From positions 221,633 to 273,808 of the forward strand of contig NZ_AZFS01000064.1 of NCBI RefSeq assembly GCF_001434395.1: DNA of 52,176 nt. The letters run 5' to 3'. How positions within the stretch are numbered: the first letter of the stretch is position 1; each line of letters starts with the position of its first letter. This DNA is from Levilactobacillus hammesii DSM 16381. GTDB lineage: Bacteria > Bacillota > Bacilli > Lactobacillales > Lactobacillaceae. Under the pieces are notes generated by a model, which did no database searches, was not told the origin of the DNA, and was given only the letters and a program-made list of their open reading frames with translations. Shown here piece after piece: positions 24,168-33,639 of this stretch. A program made the position numbers and the translations under genes.

Positions 24168-25058
24168 ATGAATAAGGGATCAAAGTTAGCAATGGGGATT
24201 GCAGCGCTTAGTGTACTGTTAGTGGGTTGTGGGAAAGCCACGAGCTCAACGAGCAGTAAGGGAAGCAGCGAAGCACTTTCTGGTAAGGTGACGGCTGTTG
24301 GTTCAACTGCATTACAACCTTTGGCAGCCAAGGCTGGTGCCAACTTTACGACTAAGAACAGCAAGGTTAATTTGACCGTTCAAGGTGGGGGTTCCGGAAC
24401 TGGGTTAAGTCAAGTCCAAGCCGGTGCCGTTTCACTTGGTGACTCTGATATTTTTGCTGAAGAAAAAGCGGGTATCAAAGCTGACAAGTTGACGGACCAC
24501 AAGGTGGCCGTCGTGGGGATGGCCCCAGTTGTTAACAAGGATGCCGGCATCAAAAACTTGAAGATGGCCCAAGTTAAGCAGATCTTTACGGGTAAGATTA
24601 CCAACTGGAAAGAAGTCGGTGGTAAGGATCAAAAGATTGTCATCATCAACCGGGCACAAGGTAGTGGGACGCGCGCAACTTTTGAAAATGCTGTCCTGAA
24701 GGGTGCTACGGCCGTAAAGTCACAAGAACAAGACTCTAACGGTGCCGTTCAAAAGATCGTGGCAACGACGCCTGGTGCTATTAGCTACTTGGCCTTCTCT
24801 TACTTCACGAACAAGTTACAAGCCGTTTCTATCGATAACGTCACACCAACCGATAACAACGTGCAAACGAACAAGTGGAAGATCTGGTCCTACGAACACA
24901 TGTACACGAAGGGCACGCCTGACAAGGCAACTGCTGCTTTCTTGAAGTACATGGACTCTAAGGACGTTCAAAACAGTTTGGTTAAAGACATGGGTTACAT
25001 TAGTATTCATGACATGAAGGTTACTAAGGATGCGAAGGGTGTTGTTACCCAGAACTAG
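24168..25058 (+). CDS. pstS: Phosphate ABC transporter substrate-binding lipoprotein
   Basis: A 296-residue phosphate-binding lipoprotein. The signal peptide ends in the lipobox LLVGC. The binding protein then has the family motifs GSTALQPL, VQGGGSGTGLSQVQAGAVSLGDSD (cut here at the familiar SGTGL core), the hinge NRAQGSGTRATFE and GAISYLAFSY. The Thr, Ser, Arg and Asp residues in these loops hold phosphate in PstS. The ATG is preceded by GGAG at eight bases; an upstream GTG is less likely. First gene of pstSCAB. A hairpin with a T-run after the gene probably lowers expression of the downstream genes relative to this one. Confidence 0.95.
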   Translation: MNKGSKLAMGIAALSVLLVGCGKATSSTSSKGSSEALSGKVTAVGSTALQPLAAKAGANFTTKNSKVNLTVQGGGSGTGLSQVQAGAVSLGDSDIFAEEKAGIKADKLTDHKVAVVGMAPVVNKDAGIKNLKMAQVKQIFTGKITNWKEVGGKDQKIVIINRAQGSGTRATFENAVLKGATAVKSQEQDSNGAVQKIVATTPGAISYLAFSYFTNKLQAVSIDNVTPTDNNVQTNKWKIWSYEHMYTKGTPDKATAAFLKYMDSKDVQNSLVKDMGYISIHDMKVTKDAKGVVTQN

Positions 25059-25088
25059 GATCATAACCTTCGATTAGAAGTTGTCACA

Positions 25089-25125
25089 GAGTGGGGGTGC
25101 GGTCAAAGGCACCTTCACTTTTTTT
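25089..25125 (+). terminator. Partial terminator/attenuator between pstS and pstC
   Basis: GTG..GGTGC / GCACC..CAC stem followed by seven T, inside the operon. It probably allows partial read-through and sets the PstS excess. Confidence 0.7.
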
Positions 25126-25141
25126 AAGGGGGAGTCATTTA

Positions 25142-26095
25142 ATGGAACAAACTAATTTTCAATTAAAAAAACAAGACGCCCAATCACATGAGTGGGAAAC
25201 ACAGTTGCACCACGCAACTAAAGCCACCCGTGAAGATTGGATCGGTCGTGGGATCAGTTACTTCTGTATTGGCATTATTATTTTGGTCGTTGCCTCAATG
25301 CTGTGGTTTATCACGTCTAAAGGAATCGCGACGTTTACACAGAACCATGTGAGCCTGTGGAAGTTCCTATCGGGAACCAACTGGGCGCCTGATCAGGGCC
25401 AAATTGGCGCATTGCCGATGATCGTCGGGTCATTCGCTGTTACCTTCGCCGCCGCAATCGTTGCAACCCCGTTTGCGGTCGGGACGGCCATCTTTATGAC
25501 TGAAATCTCACCGAACAAGGGCCGGAAGTTTCTCCAACCTGTCATTGAACTGTTGGTCGGGATTCCTTCCGTGGTCTATGGTTTTATTGGACTGGCGGTC
25601 ATTGTGCCGTTTATGCGGCACTTAGTCGGCGGTTCCGGTTTCGGGATCATCTCGGCAACCTTCGTGTTGTTTGTCATGGTGTTACCGACGATTACGTCGA
25701 TGACGGTCGATAGCTTACGGGCGGTTCCCCGTTTCTACAAGGAAGCTTCCTTAGCCTTGGGCGCCACGCGTTGGCAGACCGTGTCTCGGGTTATCTTACG
25801 GTCAGCCACTTCTGGGATTTTAACGGCTGTTATCTTCGGGATGGCACGGGCCTTTGGGGAAGCCTTAGCCGTTCAGATGGTGATTGGGAACGCCGCTATT
25901 ATGCCGAAGAACCTGATCTCACCGGCGTCAACGTTGACGAGTCAGTTAACCACGGGTATTGGGGACACCATTGATGGGACACTGCCTAACAACGCCTTAT
26001 GGTCATTGGCACTGATCCTATTATTGATGTCATTATTCTTCAACGCCATCGTGCGGGTCATTGCTAAGAGGGGGCAACTCAAACATGAACGCTAA
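25142..26095 (+). CDS. pstC: Phosphate ABC transporter permease PstC
   Basis: A 317-residue inner-membrane permease with six helices. A polar N-terminal extension precedes the first helix at about 38-60. The ABC permease coupling motif EASLALGATRWQT is present, followed by ILRSATSGILTAVIFGMARAFGEA, typical of PstC. It starts at ATG after GGGGGAG; a longer in-frame form would start inside the attenuator hairpin and is unlikely. It overlaps the start of pstA by 11 bases. It forms the membrane channel with PstA. Confidence 0.94.
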   Translation: MEQTNFQLKKQDAQSHEWETQLHHATKATREDWIGRGISYFCIGIIILVVASMLWFITSKGIATFTQNHVSLWKFLSGTNWAPDQGQIGALPMIVGSFAVTFAAAIVATPFAVGTAIFMTEISPNKGRKFLQPVIELLVGIPSVVYGFIGLAVIVPFMRHLVGGSGFGIISATFVLFVMVLPTITSMTVDSLRAVPRFYKEASLALGATRWQTVSRVILRSATSGILTAVIFGMARAFGEALAVQMVIGNAAIMPKNLISPASTLTSQLTTGIGDTIDGTLPNNALWSLALILLLMSLFFNAIVRVIAKRGQLKHER

Positions 26096-26972
26096 ACGCA
26101 CAGATCTCATTGCAACGATCGTTATTGATTTGATTGTCGCCTCCGTGGTTGGCATTCTGTTCTTCCTGCTGGCATACATCTTAACGGCGGGATTGCCTCA
26201 CGTCAGTTGGTCATTCTTGACCGGGGCCACCGATGCCTTCAGTGGCGCCGGGGGGATCGGTGTCCAGTTGTTTAACTCCTTTTACTTGTTGGTCTTGACC
26301 ATGTTGATTTCCGTTCCCATTTCACTGGGCGCGGGGATCTACTTGGCCGAATATGCGAAGGATAATTGGCGGACGAGCCTGATTCGCTCGGCCATTGAAG
26401 TTCTGAGTTCCTTGCCATCCGTGGTGGTGGGGCTGTTCGGCTTCTTACTCTTCGTGGTTAAGTTTAAGATTGGTTTCTCCGTTATCTCTGGGGCCATCGC
26501 CCTGACGTTCTTCAATCTGCCACTGTTAACGCGGAACATTGAAGAATCATTGAGTGCCGTTTCCCGGAGTCAACGGGAAGCCGGGTTATCACTAGGGTTA
26601 TCCAAATGGAAGACGGAATTGGGCATCATTCTGCCCGTGGCTTTACCCGGTATTGTGACGGGGATCGTCCTGAGTGCCGGGCGGGTCTTCGGGGAAGCTG
26701 CCGCGCTGATTTACACGGCGGGTCAGAGTGCGCCCGTGACCAACTTTGCCGATTGGAATCCCATGGATCCGGCTAGTCCGTTGAATCCATTCCGTCCAGC
26801 CGAGACGTTGGCGGTTCACATCTGGAAGGTCAACACGGAAGGTTTGGCGAGCAACGCTGCGGCCTTGTCCGCTGCGGCCTCGGCAGTCCTGATTATTGCG
26901 GTTCTCCTCTTCAACCTGGGCGCACGGTTATTGGGAACGTACCTGTATCGTCGCGTCACGGCTAGCAAGTAG
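26085..26972 (+). CDS. pstA: Phosphate ABC transporter permease PstA
   Basis: A 295-residue six-helix permease. Motifs include SLGAGIYLAEYAKD, LPSVVVGLFGF, the coupling segment REAGLSLGLSKWKTE and GRVFGEAAALIYTAG, all characteristic of PstA. The start codon lies within the last codons of pstC (11-base overlap), so translation is coupled. GAGGGGG lies about 12 bases upstream of the ATG. Partner of PstC in high-affinity phosphate uptake. Confidence 0.94.
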   Translation: MNAKRTDLIATIVIDLIVASVVGILFFLLAYILTAGLPHVSWSFLTGATDAFSGAGGIGVQLFNSFYLLVLTMLISVPISLGAGIYLAEYAKDNWRTSLIRSAIEVLSSLPSVVVGLFGFLLFVVKFKIGFSVISGAIALTFFNLPLLTRNIEESLSAVSRSQREAGLSLGLSKWKTELGIILPVALPGIVTGIVLSAGRVFGEAAALIYTAGQSAPVTNFADWNPMDPASPLNPFRPAETLAVHIWKVNTEGLASNAAALSAAASAVLIIAVLLFNLGARLLGTYLYRRVTASK

Positions 26973-26983
26973 GAGGGACAGCT

Positions 26984-27787
26984 ATGTTAAAACAATACTC
27001 ATTTGAAGAAACTGCGGTACAAACGTTTGATGACAAGACGTCATTAGCCATGAAGACCGAAAACATGCAGGTGTTTTATGGTGAAAACCATGCCATGTTT
27101 GATGCCAACCTGGCCTTTCCGAAGAATCAGATTACGGCCTTGATTGGCGCCTCGGGTTCCGGTAAGTCCACGTACCTGCGTTCGCTAAACCGCATGAACG
27201 ATGGGATCGCCACGGTAACCGGTAAGATCTGGTATCATGGCGTGAACATCAACGAACCCGGCGTGAACATCTATGAAATTCGCCGGCATATCGGGATGGT
27301 GTTTCAACGCCCCAACCCATTTGCGAAGTCGATTCGGGAAAATATCGTGTATGCGTTGCGGGCTAACGGCCTTAAGAAAAAGGCGGAACTAGAAGAACGC
27401 ATCGAACAGAGCTTGAAGGGTGCGGCGCTCTGGGACGAAGTGAAGGACAATCTCGACAAGAGTGCGTTGTCACTCTCCGGAGGCCAGCAACAACGGTTGT
27501 GTATCGCTCGGTCGATTGCAATGGCACCGGATGTGCTCTTACTGGATGAACCTTGTAGCGCGCTTGATCCCATTTCCACGGTTAAGGTGGAGGAGACGTT
27601 ACTCGAGTTGCAAAAGAAGTATACGATCATCATCGTGACGCACAACATGCAACAGGCGTCACGGATTAGTAGCCAATGTGCTTTTTTCCACTTGGGTCAT
27701 ATCATGGAATATGCCCCAACAGGTACGATGTTTAGCAATCCCCAGATTCCTGTCACGCAAGATTATATTGCCGGTAGCTTTGGTTAG
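26984..27787 (+). CDS. pstB: Phosphate ABC transporter ATP-binding protein PstB
   Basis: A 267-residue ATPase: Walker A GASGSGKST (about 59-67), Q-loop MVFQRPNPFAKS, signature [14 protein letters not shown] and Walker B VLLLDEPCSALDP, with the switch histidine in VTHNMQQA. It begins after AGGAGGGACAGCT, 11 bases after pstA. Lactobacilli often have two pstB genes and phoU after this point; here only one ATPase is present and the operon ends, so regulatory input from PhoU must come from elsewhere or be absent. Confidence 0.95.
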   Translation: MLKQYSFEETAVQTFDDKTSLAMKTENMQVFYGENHAMFDANLAFPKNQITALIGASGSGKSTYLRSLNRMNDGIATVTGKIWYHGVNINEPGVNIYEIRRHIGMVFQRPNPFAKSIRENIVYALRANGLKKKAELEERIEQSLKGAALWDEVKDNLDKSALSLSGGQQQRLCIARSIAMAPDVLLLDEPCSALDPISTVKVEETLLELQKKYTIIIVTHNMQQASRISSQCAFFHLGHIMEYAPTGTMFSNPQIPVTQDYIAGSFG

Positions 27788-27799
27788 TACCGACAGACA

Positions 27800-27838
27800 A
27801 AAGCCCCACAACGATCTGCTGTCGTTGCGGGGCTTTGT
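27800..27838. terminator. Bidirectional terminator between pstB and potD
   Basis: Arms AAAGCCCC.CAACGA / TCGTTG.GGGGCTTT, standing between convergent operons. Confidence 0.85.
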
Positions 27839-27841
27839 TGG

Positions 27842-28912
27842 CTAGTGATGCATTTTAAATTCAAGATAGAGGTCGTTGTAGAGCCCGACCTGAGTTGGTG
27901 AGAGGTCACGGTAGACCTCCAAGTGATGTAGCGTTGTGGTGTTGGGATAGAATTGGTGATCGTCCCGAACGGCAGCGGGTAGCAAAGCCTTGGCCGCACG
28001 ATTAGGCGTGGCATAGCCGACGTATTCCGCATTCTGGGCGGCGTTTTTGGGTTCCGCCATGAAGTTCAGAAAGGCATAGATGGCTCGGTCGTGTTGGGCC
28101 GTCTTGGGGATGACCAAGTTGTCAATCCACAGGTTACTGCCCTCGCTGGGAACTACGTAGTGTAGGTGGTGATTATTGGCGAGCATCTCGGCGGCCTCAC
28201 CGGACCAATCCACGGCCAGGGGCGCCTCATTTTGCGTCATATACATCTTAATTTCATCGGCAACGGTTGCCTTGACGTTGGGCGCTAATCGGGTGAGCTT
28301 CTGCTCGGCGGCCCGCAGCTTTTGCGGATTGGTGGTATTCATCGACTGTCCCTGAGAGGCCAGGGCCATCCCCATGATGTCTCGTGCCGAATCAATTAAC
28401 ATGATCTTATCGCGGTACTTCCCTGACCACAGATCCTGCCAGTGGTTGACGGTACCAGGCCGCACGAACCGATCGTTGTAGATAATGCCTAAAGTGCCCC
28501 AAAAATAGGGGAGCGAATAGCGATTCGTGGGATCAAAGGAACGTCCCATGAACTGTGGGTCGTAATTTCTGAGACCGGTCAGTCGGCTGCGATCCAGCGG
28601 TTGTAGGAGGTGGGCGCGTTTCATCTTAGCGACCATGTATTCGCTGGGAATGGCCAGGTCGTAGTGGGTTCCTCCCTGCTTAATCTTGGTGTACATGGCT
28701 TCGTTGCTATCAAAGGTTTCCACGTTGACGTGATAGCTGGTTTCTTTCTGGAACTTTGTCAGTAGTTGGGGATCGATGTAGTCGCCCCAATTGTAGAGAT
28801 TGAGAACTTTACTGCCGGTACTGCCACTGGAGGCCTGGAGATGATGCCCCGCATAAGCGAGAAGGCCGCAAATGGCGAGCAGACCGACGATGAGACTAAT
28901 CAACCGTTTCAT
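27842..28912 (-). CDS. potD: Spermidine/putrescine ABC transporter substrate-binding protein
   Basis: A 356-residue extracytoplasmic binding protein. One N-terminal hydrophobic helix (about 4-20) serves as signal or anchor; there is no clear lipobox. The mature part starts LNLYNWGDYIDPQLL, the classic PotD strand, followed by EYMVAKMK, SLPYFWGTLGIIYN, DSARDIMGMAL and LAVDWSGEAAEML, which shape the polyamine site. Last gene of potABCD; its ATG overlaps the potC stop by four bases (ATGA). Confidence 0.93.
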   Translation of the reverse strand: MKRLISLIVGLLAICGLLAYAGHHLQASSGSTGSKVLNLYNWGDYIDPQLLTKFQKETSYHVNVETFDSNEAMYTKIKQGGTHYDLAIPSEYMVAKMKRAHLLQPLDRSRLTGLRNYDPQFMGRSFDPTNRYSLPYFWGTLGIIYNDRFVRPGTVNHWQDLWSGKYRDKIMLIDSARDIMGMALASQGQSMNTTNPQKLRAAEQKLTRLAPNVKATVADEIKMYMTQNEAPLAVDWSGEAAEMLANNHHLHYVVPSEGSNLWIDNLVIPKTAQHDRAIYAFLNFMAEPKNAAQNAEYVGYATPNRAAKALLPAAVRDDHQFYPNTTTLHHLEVYRDLSPTQVGLYNDLYLEFKMHH

Positions 28913-29712
28913 GAGACCACCTCCCGCTTACGTTGCCGTCGTTTCTGACTGGCTTGTTGTATCCAATAGTAACCGCCAACCAGCAACAGGGAGAAGAGAA
29001 ACATGACACCAGATAGGGCGTTGATTTCCAGATTAATTCCTTGGCGTGCCCGGGAGTAAATCTCAACGGAGAGGGTGGAAAAGCCGTTTCCGGTGACGAA
29101 GAACGTGACGGCAAAATCATCCAGAGAGTAGGTCAGCGCCATGAAGAAGCCGGCAAAGATGCCTGGTGAAATAAAGGGAATGATGACGTGCGTGAGTAAC
29201 TGCCGAGTGGTTGCGCCCAGGTCCTGTGCGGCATCGAGGAGGGACGCTGACATTTCTCGTAGCCGTGGCAGAACCATTAAGACCACGATCGGAATTTCAA
29301 AGGCAATGTGGCTCATCAGGACCGTGCTAAATCCCAGGGGAATCTTCAGCATGGTAAAGAAGATCAGGAAGCTTGCACCAATGATCACATCGGGTGAGAC
29401 CATCAGCACGTTGTTTAGCGTCAGGAGGGATTCACGGGTCACCCGCTTGGTGGTACGCGTGATGCTGAGCGCACCCAGTGTGCCAATCAGGGTGGCAATG
29501 AGCGCCGAAAGCAAGGCAATCAGCAGGGTATTCGCCACGATGGCCAGCATCCGTGTGTCACTGAATAAGGTCTGGTAGTGGCGCCAGGTGAAGCCGTGAA
29601 AGTTGGTCATGGTGTCCCCCTGACTAAACGAGTAGGCGATTAGAAAGATAATGGGGGCGTAGAGAATGGCAAAAACGATAATCAGATAAATATTGGCAAA
29701 TCGTCGTTTCAT
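28909..29712 (-). CDS. potC: Spermidine/putrescine ABC transporter permease
   Basis: A 267-residue permease with six helices, starting [12 protein letters not shown]. It has FSQGDTMTNFHGFTWRHY after helix 1 and the coupling motif DAAQDLGATTRQLLTHVIIP, as in PotC. It overlaps potB and potD by four bases on either side, showing a single translationally coupled operon. Confidence 0.93.
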   Translation of the reverse strand: MKRRFANIYLIIVFAILYAPIIFLIAYSFSQGDTMTNFHGFTWRHYQTLFSDTRMLAIVANTLLIALLSALIATLIGTLGALSITRTTKRVTRESLLTLNNVLMVSPDVIIGASFLIFFTMLKIPLGFSTVLMSHIAFEIPIVVLMVLPRLREMSASLLDAAQDLGATTRQLLTHVIIPFISPGIFAGFFMALTYSLDDFAVTFFVTGNGFSTLSVEIYSRARQGINLEINALSGVMFLFSLLLVGGYYWIQQASQKRRQRKREVVS

Positions 29713-30533
29713 CGCGGAGTCCCCCCTTCGCGTTTCTGATCACCCGTCAGGAGCATGACGACAATCATGGCCACAATCAGGATAACCCCAATTGTGGACC
29801 CCATTCCCCAATTCATGGTCGTCAGGAAATGTTCTTCGATTGCCGTCCCAAGTGTGATAACCTTATTCCCACCAATCAACCGGGTCAGCATGAAGAGGGA
29901 AAGCGATGGAATGAAGACGGCTTGGATGCCGGCCTTCACACCGGGGAGGGTCAACGGAAAAATCACGTGGCGAAAGGTCTGCCAATTGCTGGCACCCAGA
30001 TCCCGACTGGCGTTGATGAAGGCTGGGTTGAGATCGTCCAGCGCGTTATAGATGGGCAGAATCATGAAGGGAATCTGGATATAGGTGGCCACGAAGATGA
30101 AGCTGGCATTGGTGAAGAGAATTTGCTGGGGGCCAATGCCAATAAAGGTCAGAAACTGGTTAGCAAGACCCGCTTGGCTAAAGATGCCAATAAAAGCGTA
30201 GGCCTTGAGCAGAATGTTGATCCAGGTCGGTAGGATCACCAGCAATAACCAGAATTGGCGGTGTTTGAGTTGATGAATGAAGTAGGCCGTGGGGTAACTA
30301 ATCAGGCCGGTGAACAGCGTAATTAAGAAGGCATACCACACGGAGTTGGCCGTCATCTTTAAGTAGGTTGCGGATTGAAAATAAGTGCTGTAATTGCTCA
30401 GCGTGAAGTGGTGACCGAGGTCAAAGAAGGATTGGTAAATGATCAGCGCAACCGGGGCAATGACAAACAGGGCGAGCCAAAGGCCATAAGGAAGAAAGTA
30501 GGTCCAAGTTCTACGTTTCGTCAACGTTATCAC
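29709..30533 (-). CDS. potB: Spermidine/putrescine ABC transporter permease
   Basis: A permease of about 274 residues with six helices, including [17 protein letters not shown] and the coupling motif [20 protein letters not shown]. The start is uncertain: GTG at 30533 lies directly after GGAGG, while TTG at 30524 has nine bases of spacing and may be preferred. A longer frame reaching 30644 would run far into potA and is rejected. It overlaps the end of potA by about 23 bases. Confidence 0.9.
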   Translation of the reverse strand: MITLTKRRTWTYFLPYGLWLALFVIAPVALIIYQSFFDLGHHFTLSNYSTYFQSATYLKMTANSVWYAFLITLFTGLISYPTAYFIHQLKHRQFWLLLVILPTWINILLKAYAFIGIFSQAGLANQFLTFIGIGPQQILFTNASFIFVATYIQIPFMILPIYNALDDLNPAFINASRDLGASNWQTFRHVIFPLTLPGVKAGIQAVFIPSLSLFMLTRLIGGNKVITLGTAIEEHFLTTMNWGMGSTIGVILIVAMIVVMLLTGDQKREGGTPR

Positions 30534-31623
30534 CCTCCAATTCCTCATAGGTTTCGAGGCGGGCATCGAACTCCGCTTCCTTTTCGCCGAATCGCATGAC
30601 GTGCAAGTCTTGTGGGCGGAAGGTGATCCCGATCGTCTCGCCATCTTCAGCGGGGTTGACGGAGTGGATCAGCCAAGCGTTACCGAGGTTATCGGTCGCC
30701 GCAATCTCGTAGTAGTCGCCCCGGAAGAGTTGCGTGTCGATGGTGACCGTGAGTTTAGCCTGGTCGCGGGTCGTGAGCGTCAAATCTTCTGGACGGATGA
30801 CGACCTCCACCGGTTCATTGTCGGGAATCCCGGCATCGGCGCATTCAAATTGATGGCCGCCGAAAGCCACTTGAAAGTCGGCAATCATCTTAGCGGGGAG
30901 AATGTTGCTTTCCCCAATAAAGTCCGCGACAAAATGGTTGATGGGTTCATCATAGATGTCGACGGGAGAGCCACTCTGTAAGACCTCTCCTTGGTTCATG
31001 ACGAAGATCTCATCACTCATGGCGAGGGCCTCTTCCTGGTCGTGGGTCACGAAGAGAAAGGTGATACCCAGACGTTGTTGCAGGTCACGCAACTCGTATT
31101 GCATCTGCCGGCGTAACTTGGCGTCCAAAGCGGAAAGGGGCTCGTCGAGGAGCAGCACCTTGGGTTCCATGACGATGGCGCGGGCGATGGCAATACGTTG
31201 CTGCTGGCCCCCGGAAAGGGCACTGATGGCACGATCACCGTAGTCGGCCAGCTGGACCAACTGCAGGGCTTTGGCCACCCGTTGGGCAATTTCGTCCTTG
31301 GCGACCTTCTTGAGGGTCAGACCGAAGGCAACATTCTCCGCCACGGTCATGTGGGGAAAGAGCGCGTAGTCTTGGAAGACCGTGTTGACGTTACGTTTGT
31401 TGGCGGGGACCTCATTGATCCGCTTTCCGGCGAAGAGCACGTCGCCTTCGGAAATGGTCATGAAGCCGGCAATCGCCCGTAGAATGGTGGTCTTGCCGCA
31501 GCCCGATGGTCCGAGCAAAGTGTAAAATTTGCCGGACTCGAGCGTTAGATTAATGTTTTTTAAAATGGTATGGGTGCCGTAACGCTTGGTGACGTTGCGT
31601 AGGGTAATAATAGGTTGGGTCAT
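30511..31623 (-). CDS. potA: Spermidine/putrescine ABC transporter ATP-binding protein
   Basis: A 370-residue ATPase: Walker [11 protein letters not shown]-loop [11 protein letters not shown], signature [14 protein letters not shown], Walker [13 protein letters not shown] and switch histidine [10 protein letters not shown]-terminal TOBE domain (from about residue 240; [10 protein letters not shown], then the [13 protein letters not shown] segment) is typical of PotA. The extra tail after about residue 350 is acidic. AGGAGG stands seven bases before the ATG. First gene of the operon; energises polyamine import. Confidence 0.95.
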   Translation of the reverse strand: MTQPIITLRNVTKRYGTHTILKNINLTLESGKFYTLLGPSGCGKTTILRAIAGFMTISEGDVLFAGKRINEVPANKRNVNTVFQDYALFPHMTVAENVAFGLTLKKVAKDEIAQRVAKALQLVQLADYGDRAISALSGGQQQRIAIARAIVMEPKVLLLDEPLSALDAKLRRQMQYELRDLQQRLGITFLFVTHDQEEALAMSDEIFVMNQGEVLQSGSPVDIYDEPINHFVADFIGESNILPAKMIADFQVAFGGHQFECADAGIPDNEPVEVVIRPEDLTLTTRDQAKLTVTIDTQLFRGDYYEIAATDNLGNAWLIHSVNPAEDGETIGITFRPQDLHVMRFGEKEAEFDARLETYEELEGDNVDET

Positions 31624-31861
31624 CAGGCTACCTCCTCTGGATTGAGAATTTTAAAAGAAAATATGGTGTAACCTAAATGATTATAGCGGGTTTCCTGACA
31701 AAAGGGAACGAAAAAAGATGGTAATCAGCCATGATTATTAGGGGAGATAAGTAACAAATTATTTTAATCAGTTAATGGTGTCAGCGTGGGGATAATGGAC
31801 GTGCAATGCCGCTGAATAAATGCGATGATAAGTGAAAATGGATGATGAAAGCAGGGTGGCA

Positions 31862-32209
31862 ATGACAAAACGAATGATGCATCTGAATGCGGCGGCCTTT
31901 TCTACGGTTCGGGCCGGAACCAAGGCGATTGAGGTACGGCTCAACGATCCCAAACGCCAACAGCTACAAGTTGGCGATACAATTACCTTTGTGAGTCTGG
32001 CTGACTCGCAGCAACAGGTGGCCACGCGGGTGGTGAGCCTGCGGGTGTTTACCACGTTTGCCCAACTCTATCAGCAGTACCCACACGAGGCCGTGGGTAG
32101 TCTAGCCACGGACAGCTTGGCCCAGATGGTGGCCGAAACTTACGAGACCTACGCGCCGGAACGGGAACGGCAATGGGGCGCACTGGCGATCGGGGTGCAG
32201 TTGGTTTAG
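31862..32209 (+). CDS. ASCH-domain protein
   Basis: A 115-residue protein matching the ASCH fold in outline: MMHLNAAAFSTVRAGTKAIEVRLNDPKRQQLQ is the conserved first strand, helix and E-x-R-x-x-D segment, then VGDTITFVSL and a C-terminal strand. The family has RNA-binding or RNA-modification links. The start MTKRMMHL has AGGGTGGC before it; a GTG ten codons upstream is in frame but lacks a ribosome binding site. Monocistronic, ending at a shared terminator. Specific role unknown. Confidence 0.8.
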   Translation: MTKRMMHLNAAAFSTVRAGTKAIEVRLNDPKRQQLQVGDTITFVSLADSQQQVATRVVSLRVFTTFAQLYQQYPHEAVGSLATDSLAQMVAETYETYAPERERQWGALAIGVQLV

Positions 32210-32227
32210 ACCGCCGTGACCGGCAGA

Positions 32228-32260
32228 TGAAAAAAGGCCACTCATGACGAGTGGTCTTTT
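32228..32260. terminator. Bidirectional terminator
   Basis: AAAAGGCCACTC / GAGTGGTCTTTT with a short loop, between the convergent ASCH and secreted-protein genes. Confidence 0.8.
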
Positions 32261-32268
32261 GAACGTTT

Positions 32269-33075
32269 CTAGTCGTCATACATCATGCCGACAAAGTAAG
32301 GCTTGGTATTAACGGTGTAGTTCGTCCAGCTTCCCCGGTCTTCTTCGCTGAAGTATTTGAGGTCATGGGTATTGCGGTTCGTGATTTTAATCTGATATTT
32401 GTGGGCACTCAGCTTTTTCCCGGGGATGCCCTTAATCGCCCGATTGTATTGAACAGTGGTCGTGTTGCCCTTGACCGTCGTCTTGGTCATCTTGGCTGAT
32501 GCAGTGGGCTTGAAATTATCCGTGAGGTGACCCGTGATCACCATATCGCCGCTAGCATCATACTTCGTCATGGCGGACTTGCTGTAATACTGAATGTAAT
32601 TGTCCAACGTTAGGTAGAAAGCGGAGCTGTTACCGTAGTTGTAGTGGCGATCTTGTTTGAACCCCGTGCCAGCGCGTAAGACCGTTCCCCGGATAGGGGC
32701 CTTTAAATTAACATTTTTAAAGTTAGCCTTGGTTAAGGGAATTGTGGCATCGCTTGAGAATCTGAGGTGACGCAAGCGGTTGTAATGCACCGGACCGGAA
32801 GTGAATGAGACTTTGATAGGCCCCTTACCAGTCGGTTGGCTAATCTGCGCAACGCGTAACAGGGCGCCCTTTTTCTTTAGCAGTGGTTTGTAGGTGTTCC
32901 CCTGTTTTTGGGTGATCCCCACGTACATCGCTTTCTTGGTACGGACGTAGCCCGATTGCCCTAAATTTAAGTATTTGCTTGATGCCTGGGCTGTTGTCCC
33001 CGCAGTGAGCCCAATCCCTGCAACAGCGCTGAGCAACATGAGTGTGGCGATGGATTTGCCTTTAAGTTTTTTCAT
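32269..33075 (-). CDS. Secreted protein of unknown function
   Basis: A 268-residue exported protein: positively charged start MKKLKGKS, hydrophobic helix and an ASA/AQASS-type signal peptidase I site near residue 32. The mature part is basic and rich in Tyr, Lys and Thr with probable beta structure, like many Lactobacillus surface proteins. No LPXTG, lipobox or known catalytic motif is seen. CAGGGGGAA precedes the ATG. The 359-base gap upstream (33076-33434) contains only the terminator of the next gene. Confidence 0.75.
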   Translation of the reverse strand: MKKLKGKSIATLMLLSAVAGIGLTAGTTAQASSKYLNLGQSGYVRTKKAMYVGITQKQGNTYKPLLKKKGALLRVAQISQPTGKGPIKVSFTSGPVHYNRLRHLRFSSDATIPLTKANFKNVNLKAPIRGTVLRAGTGFKQDRHYNYGNSSAFYLTLDNYIQYYSKSAMTKYDASGDMVITGHLTDNFKPTASAKMTKTTVKGNTTTVQYNRAIKGIPGKKLSAHKYQIKITNRNTHDLKYFSEEDRGSWTNYTVNTKPYFVGMMYDD

Positions 33076-33380
33076 GTAATTCCCCCTGAAATATTTATTG
33101 TACAGAACTAGTGTAACGCTACTGAGCGAGTTTGAGCATATAAGGTGGGGCAGTGATGGAAGATTGGTGGATTAGTTTCCGCAGTCTAGGAGAACAAGCA
33201 CAGTGCGTAAATTTTGGCGCTGCTTAATTCTATGAGCCAGTTGTAACAGTTGCCGCGAAATCATGGCGTCTCTATTCGTGTGATCACCTCATGAGCAGTA
33301 TAGTCTTGCGAGGATTAATTTGATTTTCAGAATGAGGGTGGCATCGTGCACCGACTGGCCATTGAACCAATAGGGGTCTA

Positions 33381-33426
33381 AATAGCCGTTGCCAATAATC
33401 ATCTGATTACTGGCAACGGCTATTTT
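33381..33426 (-). terminator. Terminator of the 65-residue protein gene
   Basis: Perfect arms AATAGCCGTTGCCA / TGGCAACGGCTATT with a loop; stands just after the stop codon on the minus strand. Confidence 0.8.
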
Positions 33427-33434
33427 AGAATCTT

Positions 33435-33632
33435 TTAGGGTTGCGTTTTTAGATCAGTTTCTCGCTGGGCAATCAGCGCTTTAAGCTCTTGCAGATCGTC
33501 AAGTGTGGACTTGTTTCGGATAAAGCTACGTGCAGCAGACCGTGCATTAATGTAACGTATGCGGTCTTTGTTTTTGTCGTCCCACTTTTTATTGGCTCTT
33601 GCCCGGGCCTCGGTGTACTCATTTTTAGCCAT
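33435..33632 (-). CDS. Small basic conserved-type protein, 65 residues
   Basis: A 65-residue protein beginning MAKNEYTEARARANKKWDDK. It is rich in Arg, Lys and Glu, and predicted to be helical. Proteins with this YTxARxxANxKW start are widespread and uncharacterised in Gram-positive bacteria and their phages; I recognise the type but no function. GGGAGGA stands nine bases upstream of the ATG. Monocistronic. Confidence 0.7.
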   Translation of the reverse strand: MAKNEYTEARARANKKWDDKNKDRIRYINARSAARSFIRNKSTLDDLQELKALIAQRETDLKTQP

Positions 33633-33639
33633 TTTGAAT

